In this document: piece after piece, positions 5,841-12,625 of the stretch
How the letters are laid out: every line of letters begins with the position of its first letter
Numbering within the stretch: the stretch's first letter is position 1
DNA from: an uncultured Chloroflexota bacterium
Lineage (GTDB): Bacteria; Chloroflexota; Dehalococcoidia; SAR202; UBA11138
Length of the DNA stretch: 12,625 bases
NCBI GenBank assembly: GCA_913046025.1
Contig: CAJWRP010000017.1
Location: 1 to 12,625, forward strand
Reading direction: 5' to 3'
Notes under the pieces: model-generated
The model's database searches: none
Told to the model about the DNA's origin: nothing
Seen by the model: only the letters and a program-made list of their open reading frames with translations
Made by a program: the position numbers and the translations under genes

Positions 5841-7376
5841 CTACTCCTGTTCGTTATAGCGGTAGTGCGGAGCACCGCCCTCCAGCTCCCAGCCTTCGAA
5901 CCAGCGCTGGATATGGGGCAACAACTCCTTGCTTAGACCTGTGCGATTCTGCTCGGATGAAGTCAGTGGCCTTGTCAGCGACTCCTTCAGCCTGTCGGTG
6001 ATCTCCGCTTTCTTGACCCGTGTGATGTTACTGTCTCGCATGACTACCTCGCCGTCTACTATGACAGTGCGAACGTCGATACCCTTCCCTCGATAAACCA
6101 GCGCATCTACTATGTTGGTGTCTGGGTCGAGATACGGCTCCTGAATTCGTTCCAGGTCCACCAGCACTATGTCTGCTCGTTTGCCTACCTCCAGTGTGCC
6201 AACCTCATTTCCGAAGAAGGTCACCTTTGCGCCATTTACAGTGGTCATGTCCAGGATGCGGTGAGAGCTTGGGCTGGCGCTGGTGACTCCCGGAACGCGG
6301 TGCATCTTTTGGGCGATTCGCATCTCCTGCAAGATGTCGTTGTCATCGTTCATGCCAGCCTCATCGATGCCTATAGCTACCGTTACGCCCCTCTCCAGCA
6401 TTCGATTTACAGGCGCTACACCACTCTTCAGGCGAAGGTTGGAGCTAGGATTGTGACAGATGGCTGTTCCGGTCTCCGCCAGAATATCCATGTCGGCCTC
6501 AGTCACCCAGACACCGTGGGCGCAAGAGACCTCAGGCCCCAGGAATCCAAGATCGTATAGATGCTCCAAAGGCGTTCTCTTCCAGTTTCGAGTTCCGTAC
6601 ATCTTCTGATAAACAGTCTCTTGCAAGTGAATGTGAATTCCAGTGGAGTGGCGTGTGGCGAAGTTCTTAATCTCTCGCAGCATGGAGTCCGAGCACCAGT
6701 GAACATTGTGTGGACTGATGAACACTCTGGTTCTGTCGGACTGCTTCTTGTCCAGTAGTTCGGCGGTCACCGATAGGTGATCCTCCATAGAGATAGGCCT
6801 GGCCCCCAGGTAGTCGCGGACGCCGGAGGCCAACTGCGCAGGCAACGCTGCCAGGAACTTGTCGTTCTCTTCGTAGACCAGGTGGTTCTGGTCGCGGTGC
6901 GATAGAGAAAAAGCCACGCGCATGCCGGAGTCTTCGTATGCCTCGATTATGCGGGCGCTGGAATCGAATAGGCCAACGTCACTGGGTAGACGCGTCATCA
7001 TCTGGTTGTGCATCACGGTGGTTATACCGGACTCGATCATCTGCATGGCGCAATAGAGAGTGTCCAGGTACGGGTCCACGTCGCGCAGCGACCAGCGTGC
7101 AACTATCCAGGTCTCCAGAGGAGCGTCCAGAGCGCCCAATTGAAAAGGCGTTAGACCCACATGGTGGTGCGCGTTGATCAGTCCTGGAATCACTGCGAAA
7201 TTTGATGAGCCGATCTCCTCGTCTGCGCTGTGTTTTGCCTTGAGGTCCTGGTAGGAGCCGATTTCAATTATCTCCCCGTCTTGCTGAAAAACAGCGCCAT
7301 CCTCAATAATCTGGCTACTGTTGTCGTCGTTGACCTTGCACACCAAGTATTTTCCGTGAACCAAAGAAGACGGCAT
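5841..7376 (-). CDS. COG0402 (TRZ/ATZ-type) metal-dependent amidohydrolase
   Basis: A 511-aa cytoplasmic amidohydrolase of the SsnA/AtzA/TrzN/guanine-deaminase class, which hydrolyses C-N (or C-Cl) bonds on heterocycles and related amides. Seen motifs: the beta-strand-1 metal pair His70-x-His72 (NAHHHVGL), His250 with Glu253 (HIHLQE), His287 (SCAHGVW), the HNPSSNLRLKSG block (308-319), and the metal-binding Asp338 in GIDEAGMNDDND. Canonical members have GTDG at the last site; the GIDEAG form is a recognised variation. The N-terminal 60 residues and the C-terminal VDALVYRGKGIDVRTVIVDGE-like strands make the usual composite beta-sandwich. Length is slightly above the typical 440-480. The ATG at 7374-7376 has AGGAGG (7383-7388) at 6 bases. 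It lies 104 bases after the M14 gene, same strand. The substrate cannot be told from sequence. Confidence 0.9.
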   Translation of the reverse strand: MPSSLVHGKYLVCKVNDDNSSQIIEDGAVFQQDGEIIEIGSYQDLKAKHSADEEIGSSNFAVIPGLINAHHHVGLTPFQLGALDAPLETWIVARWSLRDVDPYLDTLYCAMQMIESGITTVMHNQMMTRLPSDVGLFDSSARIIEAYEDSGMRVAFSLSHRDQNHLVYEENDKFLAALPAQLASGVRDYLGARPISMEDHLSVTAELLDKKQSDRTRVFISPHNVHWCSDSMLREIKNFATRHSTGIHIHLQETVYQKMYGTRNWKRTPLEHLYDLGFLGPEVSCAHGVWVTEADMDILAETGTAICHNPSSNLRLKSGVAPVNRMLERGVTVAIGIDEAGMNDDNDILQEMRIAQKMHRVPGVTSASPSSHRILDMTTVNGAKVTFFGNEVGTLEVGKRADIVLVDLERIQEPYLDPDTNIVDALVYRGKGIDVRTVIVDGEVVMRDSNITRVKKAEITDRLKESLTRPLTSSEQNRTGLSKELLPHIQRWFEGWELEGGAPHYRYNEQE

Positions 7377-7480
7377 GAGGCTCCTCCTATTTTGATAGCG
7401 CTACTTTAAAGGGGCGTATTAAAAAGGGCAACTAGGCGTGACTTGCAGGGCGTGCTAGAAGGGCAGACACTTTGAGGTTA

Positions 7481-10009
7481 CTAGATGACCTGCTGGTCGT
7501 GGGCAACTGCGCTATGGTAGAGCGAATTGAACAGGATCTTATATGTGTTGCGGACCTGTGCCCTGAAGTGGACCCTAAAGCTCATGAGGACAACCTGGCC
7601 TTTGCCGAGGGGCACTGTGGCCAGGGCTGTGCGACCATAAAGCTTCTCCGGGCCGATGAGCCATCCGCTAAGGAGCGGATTCCCCAGAGGGTACTTGCCG
7701 ATCACCCTGCCCTCGCGTACGTCAAAGGCCGGACCATTAAATAACATGGCCGCTGCCCTGCCCGGCATTCCATAAGCAAGGGGATGGCTGGTGTCCAGTA
7801 ACATTCGCACCAGCGTTCCCGGCGCGAAGAAGTCCTTGCGTGTGTATCCAGCCAGCACGTTCCTAATCGGCAGCTCCAGGTATCTAATGGCGTATCTTGA
7901 TGAGCTGTCCCATGTGACCAGCGTACCGCCGTCCTCAACGAAAGCTCGCAATTGCTCTACGCCCTTGTCTCCGATTCCACCGGTGTAGTCAGGGTGGTAG
8001 TAGCTGGTGCTGTGGCCCCGGTGCAAATGGCGCGTATGCTGATGTGGCAAAACGATGGCGTCGAAGCGCTGGTGCAGGTCTCCCTGTTGCATGTCACCGT
8101 CGCTGATCGATTCGTAGCCGAAGCCATACTCGTCGAACACGTAGCGAGTCCAGCCCTCCTCCACGGCGGGTACGTAGCTTTTATAAACGCCGATTCTTGG
8201 AGTTTTGAGATCTAATGAGGCCGTGATAGGAATATCTGATGCCGCGGCGAAATCGACCGACACCTCTGTGGCGATGGATTCGACGATCTTGGCGATACCG
8301 TTGTCGCTCTGGACAACGAACGTGCCCTGCGGATAGTGGGTGCCGTTTGTGAGAATGGGTTCTTTGGCCCAGGATACCTTGGCACCGCCATCCAGAATTT
8401 TGTTGATCGCCCGTATGCTGGCGTTCGTCTCCGGTCGTATGAGGTATGCGTCGATGTTACTGTGGCCGTTGATCAGTACGCGCCCTTTCGGTGACTTTAC
8501 TTTACTCAGTCGCTTCAGCTCTGCGACAAATGGTGCCTTTGCCTCGTAGACATCCACGCCCATCTTGATCGGCAGACAGTGGGCCGTGACGTCGTAGGGT
8601 GCTTTAGGAGCGCCATCTGATTCGCCCCGCAAGTCCGGGTAGGCTTGCGGTTCAAGAAGAGTTTTTGCGAAGGCACCGTATGGTTGGGAGGTAAGAATGA
8701 CTCTGGTGCCCGGCGAATAGGTCATACCATCGGCCTGAAAAGCCTGAATAGCCTCCTGTATCTCTACCAGGCCCATCTCCATGATGCCTAGAAGCTCTGC
8801 CGTGGCGTGAGCGTCTCGCTGCTGCTCTGGTATGAGGTAGGCGAAAGGGCCTCGGTTGGACGTAAGCGCGGCTCTGCCAACCTTGTAGAAATTTCGAATC
8901 CAGGTGTCTCTATTGCGGGCGGCGTTGTTCAGGCAGGCCATCACCGCGGAGAAGTCGTAGTCTACGATGTCACGAAGACGCCAGGGTCCTGCTTTCCAAG
9001 GCATAGGATGGTTCCAGGATTTCTCAGTGGGTTTTTCGCCACGGTCCGAGCTGAGCTGGGTGCGATGGAGCTCGATAGGCGTTGCTATGCGCACACTGGC
9101 AGCCTCCGACAAAAGACGTATGCCGGCGTGGTAGTGCTGGTAGGTCCTGTTGGGGCTATAGGCGTCGTACACGACGTTGACAGCCACACCGGCCTTGCCC
9201 TGAGCAGTAAGTTCCGCTGCCATGGAGGTACCTAGTACTGCTAACTCGCTCTGCAATATGGGGTCGACGTTGGGCCCGACGGGGTCAATAAAGGGCGGCA
9301 GGATCATGCGCATGCCGGTGGAACGGGTCTGGTGTAGATCGTAAACAATCTGCGGGTGCCAGGCGTTCAGGCAGTGCTCCAGGACCAGCCGTGTCTCGAC
9401 CTGGGTATACATGAACCAGTCTCGGTTGTTGTCGTGGCCTGTGTACTTGTGGTAGAGAAAGGGTGGCATTACGCCTTCATACGACGTGCCAATGGTGCTG
9501 TCGTACCACTTCTTTACGGATATCAGCCCGTCCGGGTTTAGTGACGGGATTAGTAGAAGAATTACTTCGTCGAGAATGCGAAGGACGCTCTCGTCATCGC
9601 TGGTGGCCAAATGGTATGCCAACAGAGGCGACATCTGAGTGGCGCCAACCTCGGTGGCGTGTATGCTGCACGTCACTGCCACGATTGCCTTGCCCTCTAT
9701 GATAAACCGGTCGGCCTCGGCCTCGTCTCCGATAGTGCGGGGATCGGCAAGCCGCTTCTGAATGGCGCGATACCTTTCCAGGTTGGCCAGGTTTTCAGGT
9801 GAGGATATGGTAGCTATTAGGAACGGGTTGCCTTCTGTGGTCTTGCCGACATCTTGCGTGACGATCCTATCCGAAAGACCGCTTAGCAAATGAAAGTAGT
9901 CGGCGATTTGAGGCCAGTCGGCCAGTCGCCGGTCCTCCCCCGGATGGAATCCGAGAAATTCCTTCGGCGTGCTAATTTTGGCTTCTGCACTGGCGTTTTG
10001 TTCGCTCAA
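7481..10009 (-). CDS. M14-family zinc carboxypeptidase with C-terminal glutamine-amidotransferase-like domain
   Basis: An 842-aa protein. Residues about 30-310 form an M14 peptidase domain with the zinc set His117-x2-Glu120 (SIHATE) and His226 (YDLHQT), substrate-binding Asn195-Arg196 (HDNNRDWF), and a catalytic-Glu candidate, Glu302 (LLSEAAS). Residues about 600-835 look like a class-I glutamine-amidotransferase/ThuA-like alpha/beta fold (RIGVYKSY, DAIVLPHQ, FVEDGGTLVTWD) without a recognisable catalytic Cys. A His-rich loop lies at 656-672. M14 peptidases of this size are usually secreted, yet there is no signal peptide. The start is TTG (10007-10009), immediately preceded by an in-frame TAG (10010-10012), so the N-terminus cannot extend upstream. 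The Shine-Dalgarno is weak (GTGGGTG). It is the likely first gene of a unit with the amidohydrolase and LVIVD genes. The specific peptide or amide substrate is unknown. Confidence 0.88.
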   Translation of the reverse strand: MSEQNASAEAKISTPKEFLGFHPGEDRRLADWPQIADYFHLLSGLSDRIVTQDVGKTTEGNPFLIATISSPENLANLERYRAIQKRLADPRTIGDEAEADRFIIEGKAIVAVTCSIHATEVGATQMSPLLAYHLATSDDESVLRILDEVILLLIPSLNPDGLISVKKWYDSTIGTSYEGVMPPFLYHKYTGHDNNRDWFMYTQVETRLVLEHCLNAWHPQIVYDLHQTRSTGMRMILPPFIDPVGPNVDPILQSELAVLGTSMAAELTAQGKAGVAVNVVYDAYSPNRTYQHYHAGIRLLSEAASVRIATPIELHRTQLSSDRGEKPTEKSWNHPMPWKAGPWRLRDIVDYDFSAVMACLNNAARNRDTWIRNFYKVGRAALTSNRGPFAYLIPEQQRDAHATAELLGIMEMGLVEIQEAIQAFQADGMTYSPGTRVILTSQPYGAFAKTLLEPQAYPDLRGESDGAPKAPYDVTAHCLPIKMGVDVYEAKAPFVAELKRLSKVKSPKGRVLINGHSNIDAYLIRPETNASIRAINKILDGGAKVSWAKEPILTNGTHYPQGTFVVQSDNGIAKIVESIATEVSVDFAAASDIPITASLDLKTPRIGVYKSYVPAVEEGWTRYVFDEYGFGYESISDGDMQQGDLHQRFDAIVLPHQHTRHLHRGHSTSYYHPDYTGGIGDKGVEQLRAFVEDGGTLVTWDSSSRYAIRYLELPIRNVLAGYTRKDFFAPGTLVRMLLDTSHPLAYGMPGRAAAMLFNGPAFDVREGRVIGKYPLGNPLLSGWLIGPEKLYGRTALATVPLGKGQVVLMSFRVHFRAQVRNTYKILFNSLYHSAVAHDQQVI

Positions 10010-10110
10010 CTACACCCACGTATTCCCATCTGGTATGCGACTGCGCTAAAATCCCGTCAATTCGCAGCATATGTTTTGGATTTTACAGGAAATACCATTC
10101 GGGGGATATT
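10010..10110. promoter_or_regulatory. Divergent intergenic region with candidate promoters for M14 gene (-) and EVE gene (+)
   Basis: This 101-base gap must hold the start signals of two divergent genes. On the minus strand TTGACG (10055-10060) and CATACC (10032-10037) are 17 bases apart: a good -35 with a poor -10. On the plus strand TTCCCA (10023-10028) and TAAAAT (10047-10052) are 18 bases apart: a weak -35 with a 5-of-6 -10. The two candidates overlap. GGGGGA at 10101-10106 is the Shine-Dalgarno of the EVE gene. Confidence 0.3.
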
Positions 10111-10587
10111 ATGGCAGCAAAACGATACTGGCTAATGAAATCAGAACCCGGCGCATACTCGTTCTCAGACCTCCAGGGCGAAGATGACCAGACGGCCGAG
10201 TGGGATGGCGTTCGAAGCTACACCGGCAGGAACTACATGCGGGACGAAATGAAAGTCGGAGACGAGGTGCTGTTCTACCACTCCAACGCCAAGCCCAATG
10301 CTGTGGTGGGTACGGCTGTTGTCGTGCAAGAGGGCTACCCAGACGATACGGCATGGGATCCGGATTCCGAGCATCCTGATGCCAAGAGCACGCCGGATAA
10401 TCCCATCTGGTACATGGTGGATATTAAGGCCGGCATAGGGTTCACGCGGCCTGTCAGCCTGCTGGAGATCAAGAATACCAAGGGCCTGGAGAAGATGGTT
10501 CTGGTCAACAACTCCCGGCTGTCAATTCAGTCAGTCACGTCGAAGGAGTGGAAGATCATACTGAAGATGGGAATGGCAGAGAGTTAA
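10111..10587 (+). CDS. EVE domain protein (PUA-like fold, COG2947, THYN1 homologue)
   Basis: A full-length 158-aa single-domain EVE protein. Family hallmarks are RYWLMKSEPGAYSF (5-18), WDGVRSYTGRNYMRDEM (31-47), VGDEVLFYHSN (49-59), VGTAVVVQEGYPD (66-78), the NPIWYMVDI strand and NNSRLSIQSVTSKEWKIIL near the end. EVE domains belong to the PUA/YTH-like superfamily and are thought to read modified bases in DNA or RNA; stand-alone bacterial versions like this one have no settled role. The ATG at 10111 follows GGGGGA at 4 bases. It is divergent from the M14 peptidase and stands alone; no restriction or methylation gene is nearby, so nothing here links it to defence. Confidence 0.92.
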   Translation: MAAKRYWLMKSEPGAYSFSDLQGEDDQTAEWDGVRSYTGRNYMRDEMKVGDEVLFYHSNAKPNAVVGTAVVVQEGYPDDTAWDPDSEHPDAKSTPDNPIWYMVDIKAGIGFTRPVSLLEIKNTKGLEKMVLVNNSRLSIQSVTSKEWKIILKMGMAES

Positions 10588-10664
10588 ATTCCTGATTTCG
10601 CATTTGCGGGCCGCTAGACTAGTCCATGAGTTGAGACACACTTTTACAATTTAGCAACTTCAGT

Positions 10665-10898
10665 TCATCTTCGAGTTGTCAGTTCGACGATGCTTGCTGT
10701 TGTTCCTGCAGATTCCAAGCTCGCAGCGCCAGGTCCACCAGCCTCAACAAGCCGGCCTGGAAACTTGATGGCGTCAGGATTAATGACGGAAAGCAGCACT
10801 ACAAATGTGCCAAGGCTGGCTGCCATGTTTGTTATGTACGGAGGAATACCTCCCGCGAGTTCAGAACTATCTAATGGAACTGTCAATTTTTTGAACAT
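10665..10898 (-). CDS. Truncated universal stress protein (UspA family), possible pseudogene
   Basis: From the ATG at 10896-10898 the product is 77 aa, beginning MFKKLTVPLDSSELA and continuing to TFVVLLSVINPDAI. This is the typical first strand, helix and second strand of a universal stress protein, including the conserved Asp10. Full-length family members are about 140-160 aa. Here the frame stops (TGA, 10665-10667) before the C-terminal G-x2-G-x9-G-S/T nucleotide-binding loop, and residues about 46-77 no longer resemble the family. I chose this start over an upstream ATG (10971-10973) because of the family match and a strong Shine-Dalgarno, AGGAGGGA, 7 bases before it. Either a remnant or a short derivative; an ATP-binding role is unlikely. 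I could not find the missing half in another frame downstream. Confidence 0.6.
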   Translation of the reverse strand: MFKKLTVPLDSSELAGGIPPYITNMAASLGTFVVLLSVINPDAIKFPGRLVEAGGPGAASLESAGTTASIVELTTRR

Positions 10899-11178
10899 CT
10901 TGTATCCCTCCTGCCGCTGAATTTCACGGAGTATTACGTTATTTGGCGATCTCTGAAGTGCTATCTGGAACATGCCCTAGCCTCTATTTACCGCTCATCC
11001 TGAGTATGCCACTGCCCGCATGAGGAAGTCATGAAGATAGAAGATGCACCAATGATGAATTTGTGAGAAACTTTAAAAGATTTTTGAATAGTGCGGCAAG
11101 CCTACATGACGTAACATTACTGCCAACGGATCGAAGCGCCGACAGTTCTGTATTGCAACTTATCAAAGGAGCATATCA

Positions 11179-12534
11179 ATGGAAGAACAGCCAACTTCTA
11201 GTGATCACCCTTCGCATCAACATGAGAGCGATCATCACGAGCACGATCATGATGATCATGAACATGATTCCCACGAACATGACTCGCACGAACATGACTC
11301 GCACGAACATGGACACGATAAGGACATAAGGCGTCGCGGTGGTTTCATCATTACGGCACTGACCAGCGGCCACGGAGTGTTCCACTGGTTTTCCCAGAGC
11401 TTCACCGCAATGTCGCCTGTGGTGCAGGATTATTTTGGTCTAAGTTTTGTTGCTATGGGCGGCATCGCTACGACCCGGGAAATCGCGTCTGGTCTAGTGA
11501 CTCTGCCAGGCGGGGTAATTGCCGACGCGTTCAGGAAATATTGGGGCCTCATTCTTGGACTATGCATGGCTTTTTTTGGCATAGGTTGGCTGGTTGTTGG
11601 CCTGGCTCCTGGTTATCCGGCACTTCTTGTAGGTATGGCCATCGTGGGCATAGCTTCATCGATATGGCACCTACCAGCAATGGCGTCGCTTTCACACCAT
11701 TTCACACGCCGTAGAGGGACGGCGCTCTCCTTTCACGGCGTTGGCGGCCAAGTCGGCGACGCTCTGGCACCTCCTTTTACCGGGTTGCTCTTGGGATTCA
11801 TGGCGTGGAAAGAGATAATAAGCATCTATGCTGCCGTGCCGCTATTCCTGGCATTTCTGGTCTACTGGTCTTTCAGGTATATTGGCAGAGACAGTCAAGA
11901 CCAGGATGTGTCCCCGTCTCGCAATGAACAGTGGCAGGCCACAAAAGGCGTATTGCGAAATCGCGTGTTGTGGGTGGTGGCGTTCGTAGGCGGAGTTCGA
12001 GGCATGGCGTTCCTTGCCTTGGTCACCTTCTTACCCATGTTCCTTCGCGATCTGGGGATGAATGCATTGGAATGGAACTTGCATTTAGGCCTGCTAATGG
12101 CGGTGGGCATAGTCTCAACGCCTGTGGTCGGATACCTGTCCGACCGGCTGGGAAGGAAGAATGTTCTAGTCCCTGGGTTGCTGTTTCTTGCTGTGTTGGC
12201 GTTCTTCTTGTCGTCAGCAACCAGCGGTCTGGGACTGATACTGGTAATCGCGCTTCTTGGAACGTTCCTCTTTGGAGACCAGCCTGTACTTACGGCTCTC
12301 GCGCTGGACGTATCGGAGGAAGGCGTTGCCACCACTGTTCTCGGCGTGCTGTCCTTCGCCCGGTTCCTTTTTGCCGCACCATCTCCGATAATCGCCGGTA
12401 TAATTTACGACAACAGGGGCGCTGGTGATACCTTCCTCTACGTGGCGGCTCTTTTCGTCGTAGGTGCTGTGGTGCTGCTCTTCGTCCCAGCGCCCAAGAC
12501 AGATTTCTCTGCCGCTTCAGGGCATCATCATTAG
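11179..12534 (+). CDS. MFS transporter with histidine-rich N- and C-terminal tails
   Basis: A 451-aa inner-membrane major facilitator protein with about 12 hydrophobic segments from residue 55 to 437 and a central hydrophilic loop at about 236-256. MFS motif-A-like loops are present: GGVIADAFRK (111-120) and GYLSDRLGRKN (318-328). The TM1 style (GHGVFHWFSQSF) resembles the fosmidomycin-resistance-type branch. The first 50 residues are almost wholly His/Asp/Glu/Ser with 16 histidines, arranged as HEHDS pentads, and the protein ends in GHHH. Such tails bind divalent metals in other transporters, for example the His-rich MFS nickel exporter NreB, so metal efflux is a reasonable inference, but the substrate is unknown. 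The ATG at 11179 has AAAGGAG (11165-11171) at 7 bases. It is monocistronic with its own terminator. A drug or organic-acid exporter is the alternative. Confidence 0.85.
   Translation: MEEQPTSSDHPSHQHESDHHEHDHDDHEHDSHEHDSHEHDSHEHGHDKDIRRRGGFIITALTSGHGVFHWFSQSFTAMSPVVQDYFGLSFVAMGGIATTREIASGLVTLPGGVIADAFRKYWGLILGLCMAFFGIGWLVVGLAPGYPALLVGMAIVGIASSIWHLPAMASLSHHFTRRRGTALSFHGVGGQVGDALAPPFTGLLLGFMAWKEIISIYAAVPLFLAFLVYWSFRYIGRDSQDQDVSPSRNEQWQATKGVLRNRVLWVVAFVGGVRGMAFLALVTFLPMFLRDLGMNALEWNLHLGLLMAVGIVSTPVVGYLSDRLGRKNVLVPGLLFLAVLAFFLSSATSGLGLILVIALLGTFLFGDQPVLTALALDVSEEGVATTVLGVLSFARFLFAAPSPIIAGIIYDNRGAGDTFLYVAALFVVGAVVLLFVPAPKTDFSAASGHHH
11260..11319 (+). repeat. 15-bp in-frame tandem repeat encoding the HEHDS pentads
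   Basis: Units at 11260-11274, 11275-11289, 11290-11304 and a diverged fourth at 11305-11319. Units 2 and 3 are identical (gaacatgactcgcac) and unit 1 differs at two bases. The period is a multiple of three, so copy-number change lengthens or shortens the His-rich tail without a frameshift. Confidence 0.92.
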
Positions 12535-12543
12535 AATCTTTGG

Positions 12544-12595
12544 GATAGAAAATAAAAAGGGAGGCCATTAATGGCCTCCCTTTTTATTTTCTATC
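12544..12595 (+). terminator. Long palindromic intrinsic terminator after the MFS gene
   Basis: A perfect 26-bp inverted repeat centred between 12569 and 12570 (core gggaggccat/atggcctccc), with paired A and T tracts (12554-12558 and 12581-12585) inside the stem. Transcripts from either side would see a GC-rich hairpin followed by a U-tract, so it can act in both directions. It begins 10 bases after the stop of the transporter. Confidence 0.93.
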
Positions 12596-12625
12596 TTTGT
12601 CTCGAGTCGATTCTGGATGTCTTCA

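Noticed and set aside
10111..10587. EVE protein as part of a DNA-modification defence system
   Set aside because: No methyltransferase, restriction nuclease or McrB-like gene is nearby; it is the common stand-alone THYN1-like form.
10971..10973. Upstream ATG giving a 102-aa version of the stress-protein fragment
   Set aside because: The extra 25 residues do not belong to the family, and the strong Shine-Dalgarno precedes the internal ATG at 10898.
11895..12335. 146-codon open frame antisense to the MFS gene, rich in Arg/Ser/Thr/Pro
   Set aside because: Composition typical of a reverse-strand shadow of membrane-protein codons; the sense frame is a clear transporter.

Overview
The window (12,625 bp, roughly mid-50s % GC by eye) reads as an ordinary bacterial chromosomal segment with dense metabolic genes on both strands. 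I see no phage, transposase, integrase, plasmid or CRISPR sequence and no RNA gene. The mix of families (type-2 lactate/malate-like dehydrogenase, COG0402 amidohydrolase, cyclophilin-like protein, LVIVD propeller, M14 peptidase, TenA) and frequent TTG starts would suit a free-living Chloroflexota of the SAR202/Dehalococcoidia type. That is a guess from gene content; no taxonomic marker is present.

Layout. (1) 2-322 (+): C-terminal end of a SufR-type (COG2345) regulator cut by the window edge, ending at a hairpin terminator shared with the convergent gene pair that follows. (2) 421-1465 (-): a two-gene unit, cyclophilin-like protein then TenA, separated by one base, which points to coupled translation. 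(3) 1597-4225 (+): glycerol kinase GlpK (TTG start) and a type-2 Ldh/Mdh-family dehydrogenase, diverging from unit 2 and ending at a 20-bp perfect bidirectional terminator hairpin. (4) 4336-4490: a decayed tandem array with a 58-bp period, directly next to the stop codon of the convergent unit. (5) 4494-10009 (-): three colinear genes transcribed in the order M14-family carboxypeptidase (842 aa), COG0402 amidohydrolase, LVIVD beta-propeller. None has a visible signal peptide, so this looks like a cytoplasmic catabolic cluster of unknown substrate. (6) 10111-10587 (+): an EVE-domain protein diverging from the peptidase. (7) 10665-10898 (-): a truncated universal stress protein. (8) 11179-12534 (+): a 12-segment MFS transporter with histidine-rich tails at both ends, followed by a 26-bp perfect palindromic terminator.

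How the genes may work together. GlpK plus the dehydrogenase form a small carbon-use unit. TenA salvages the thiamine pyrimidine, and its coupled cyclophilin-like partner has no known job. The peptidase-amidohydrolase-propeller run could degrade amide- or peptide-bonded compounds. The most interesting items are four in-register histidines in the LVIVD propeller, the His-tailed transporter with its 15-bp coding repeat, the 58-bp degenerate array, and the coupled TenA pair. I did not find a convincing new defence or mobile system.
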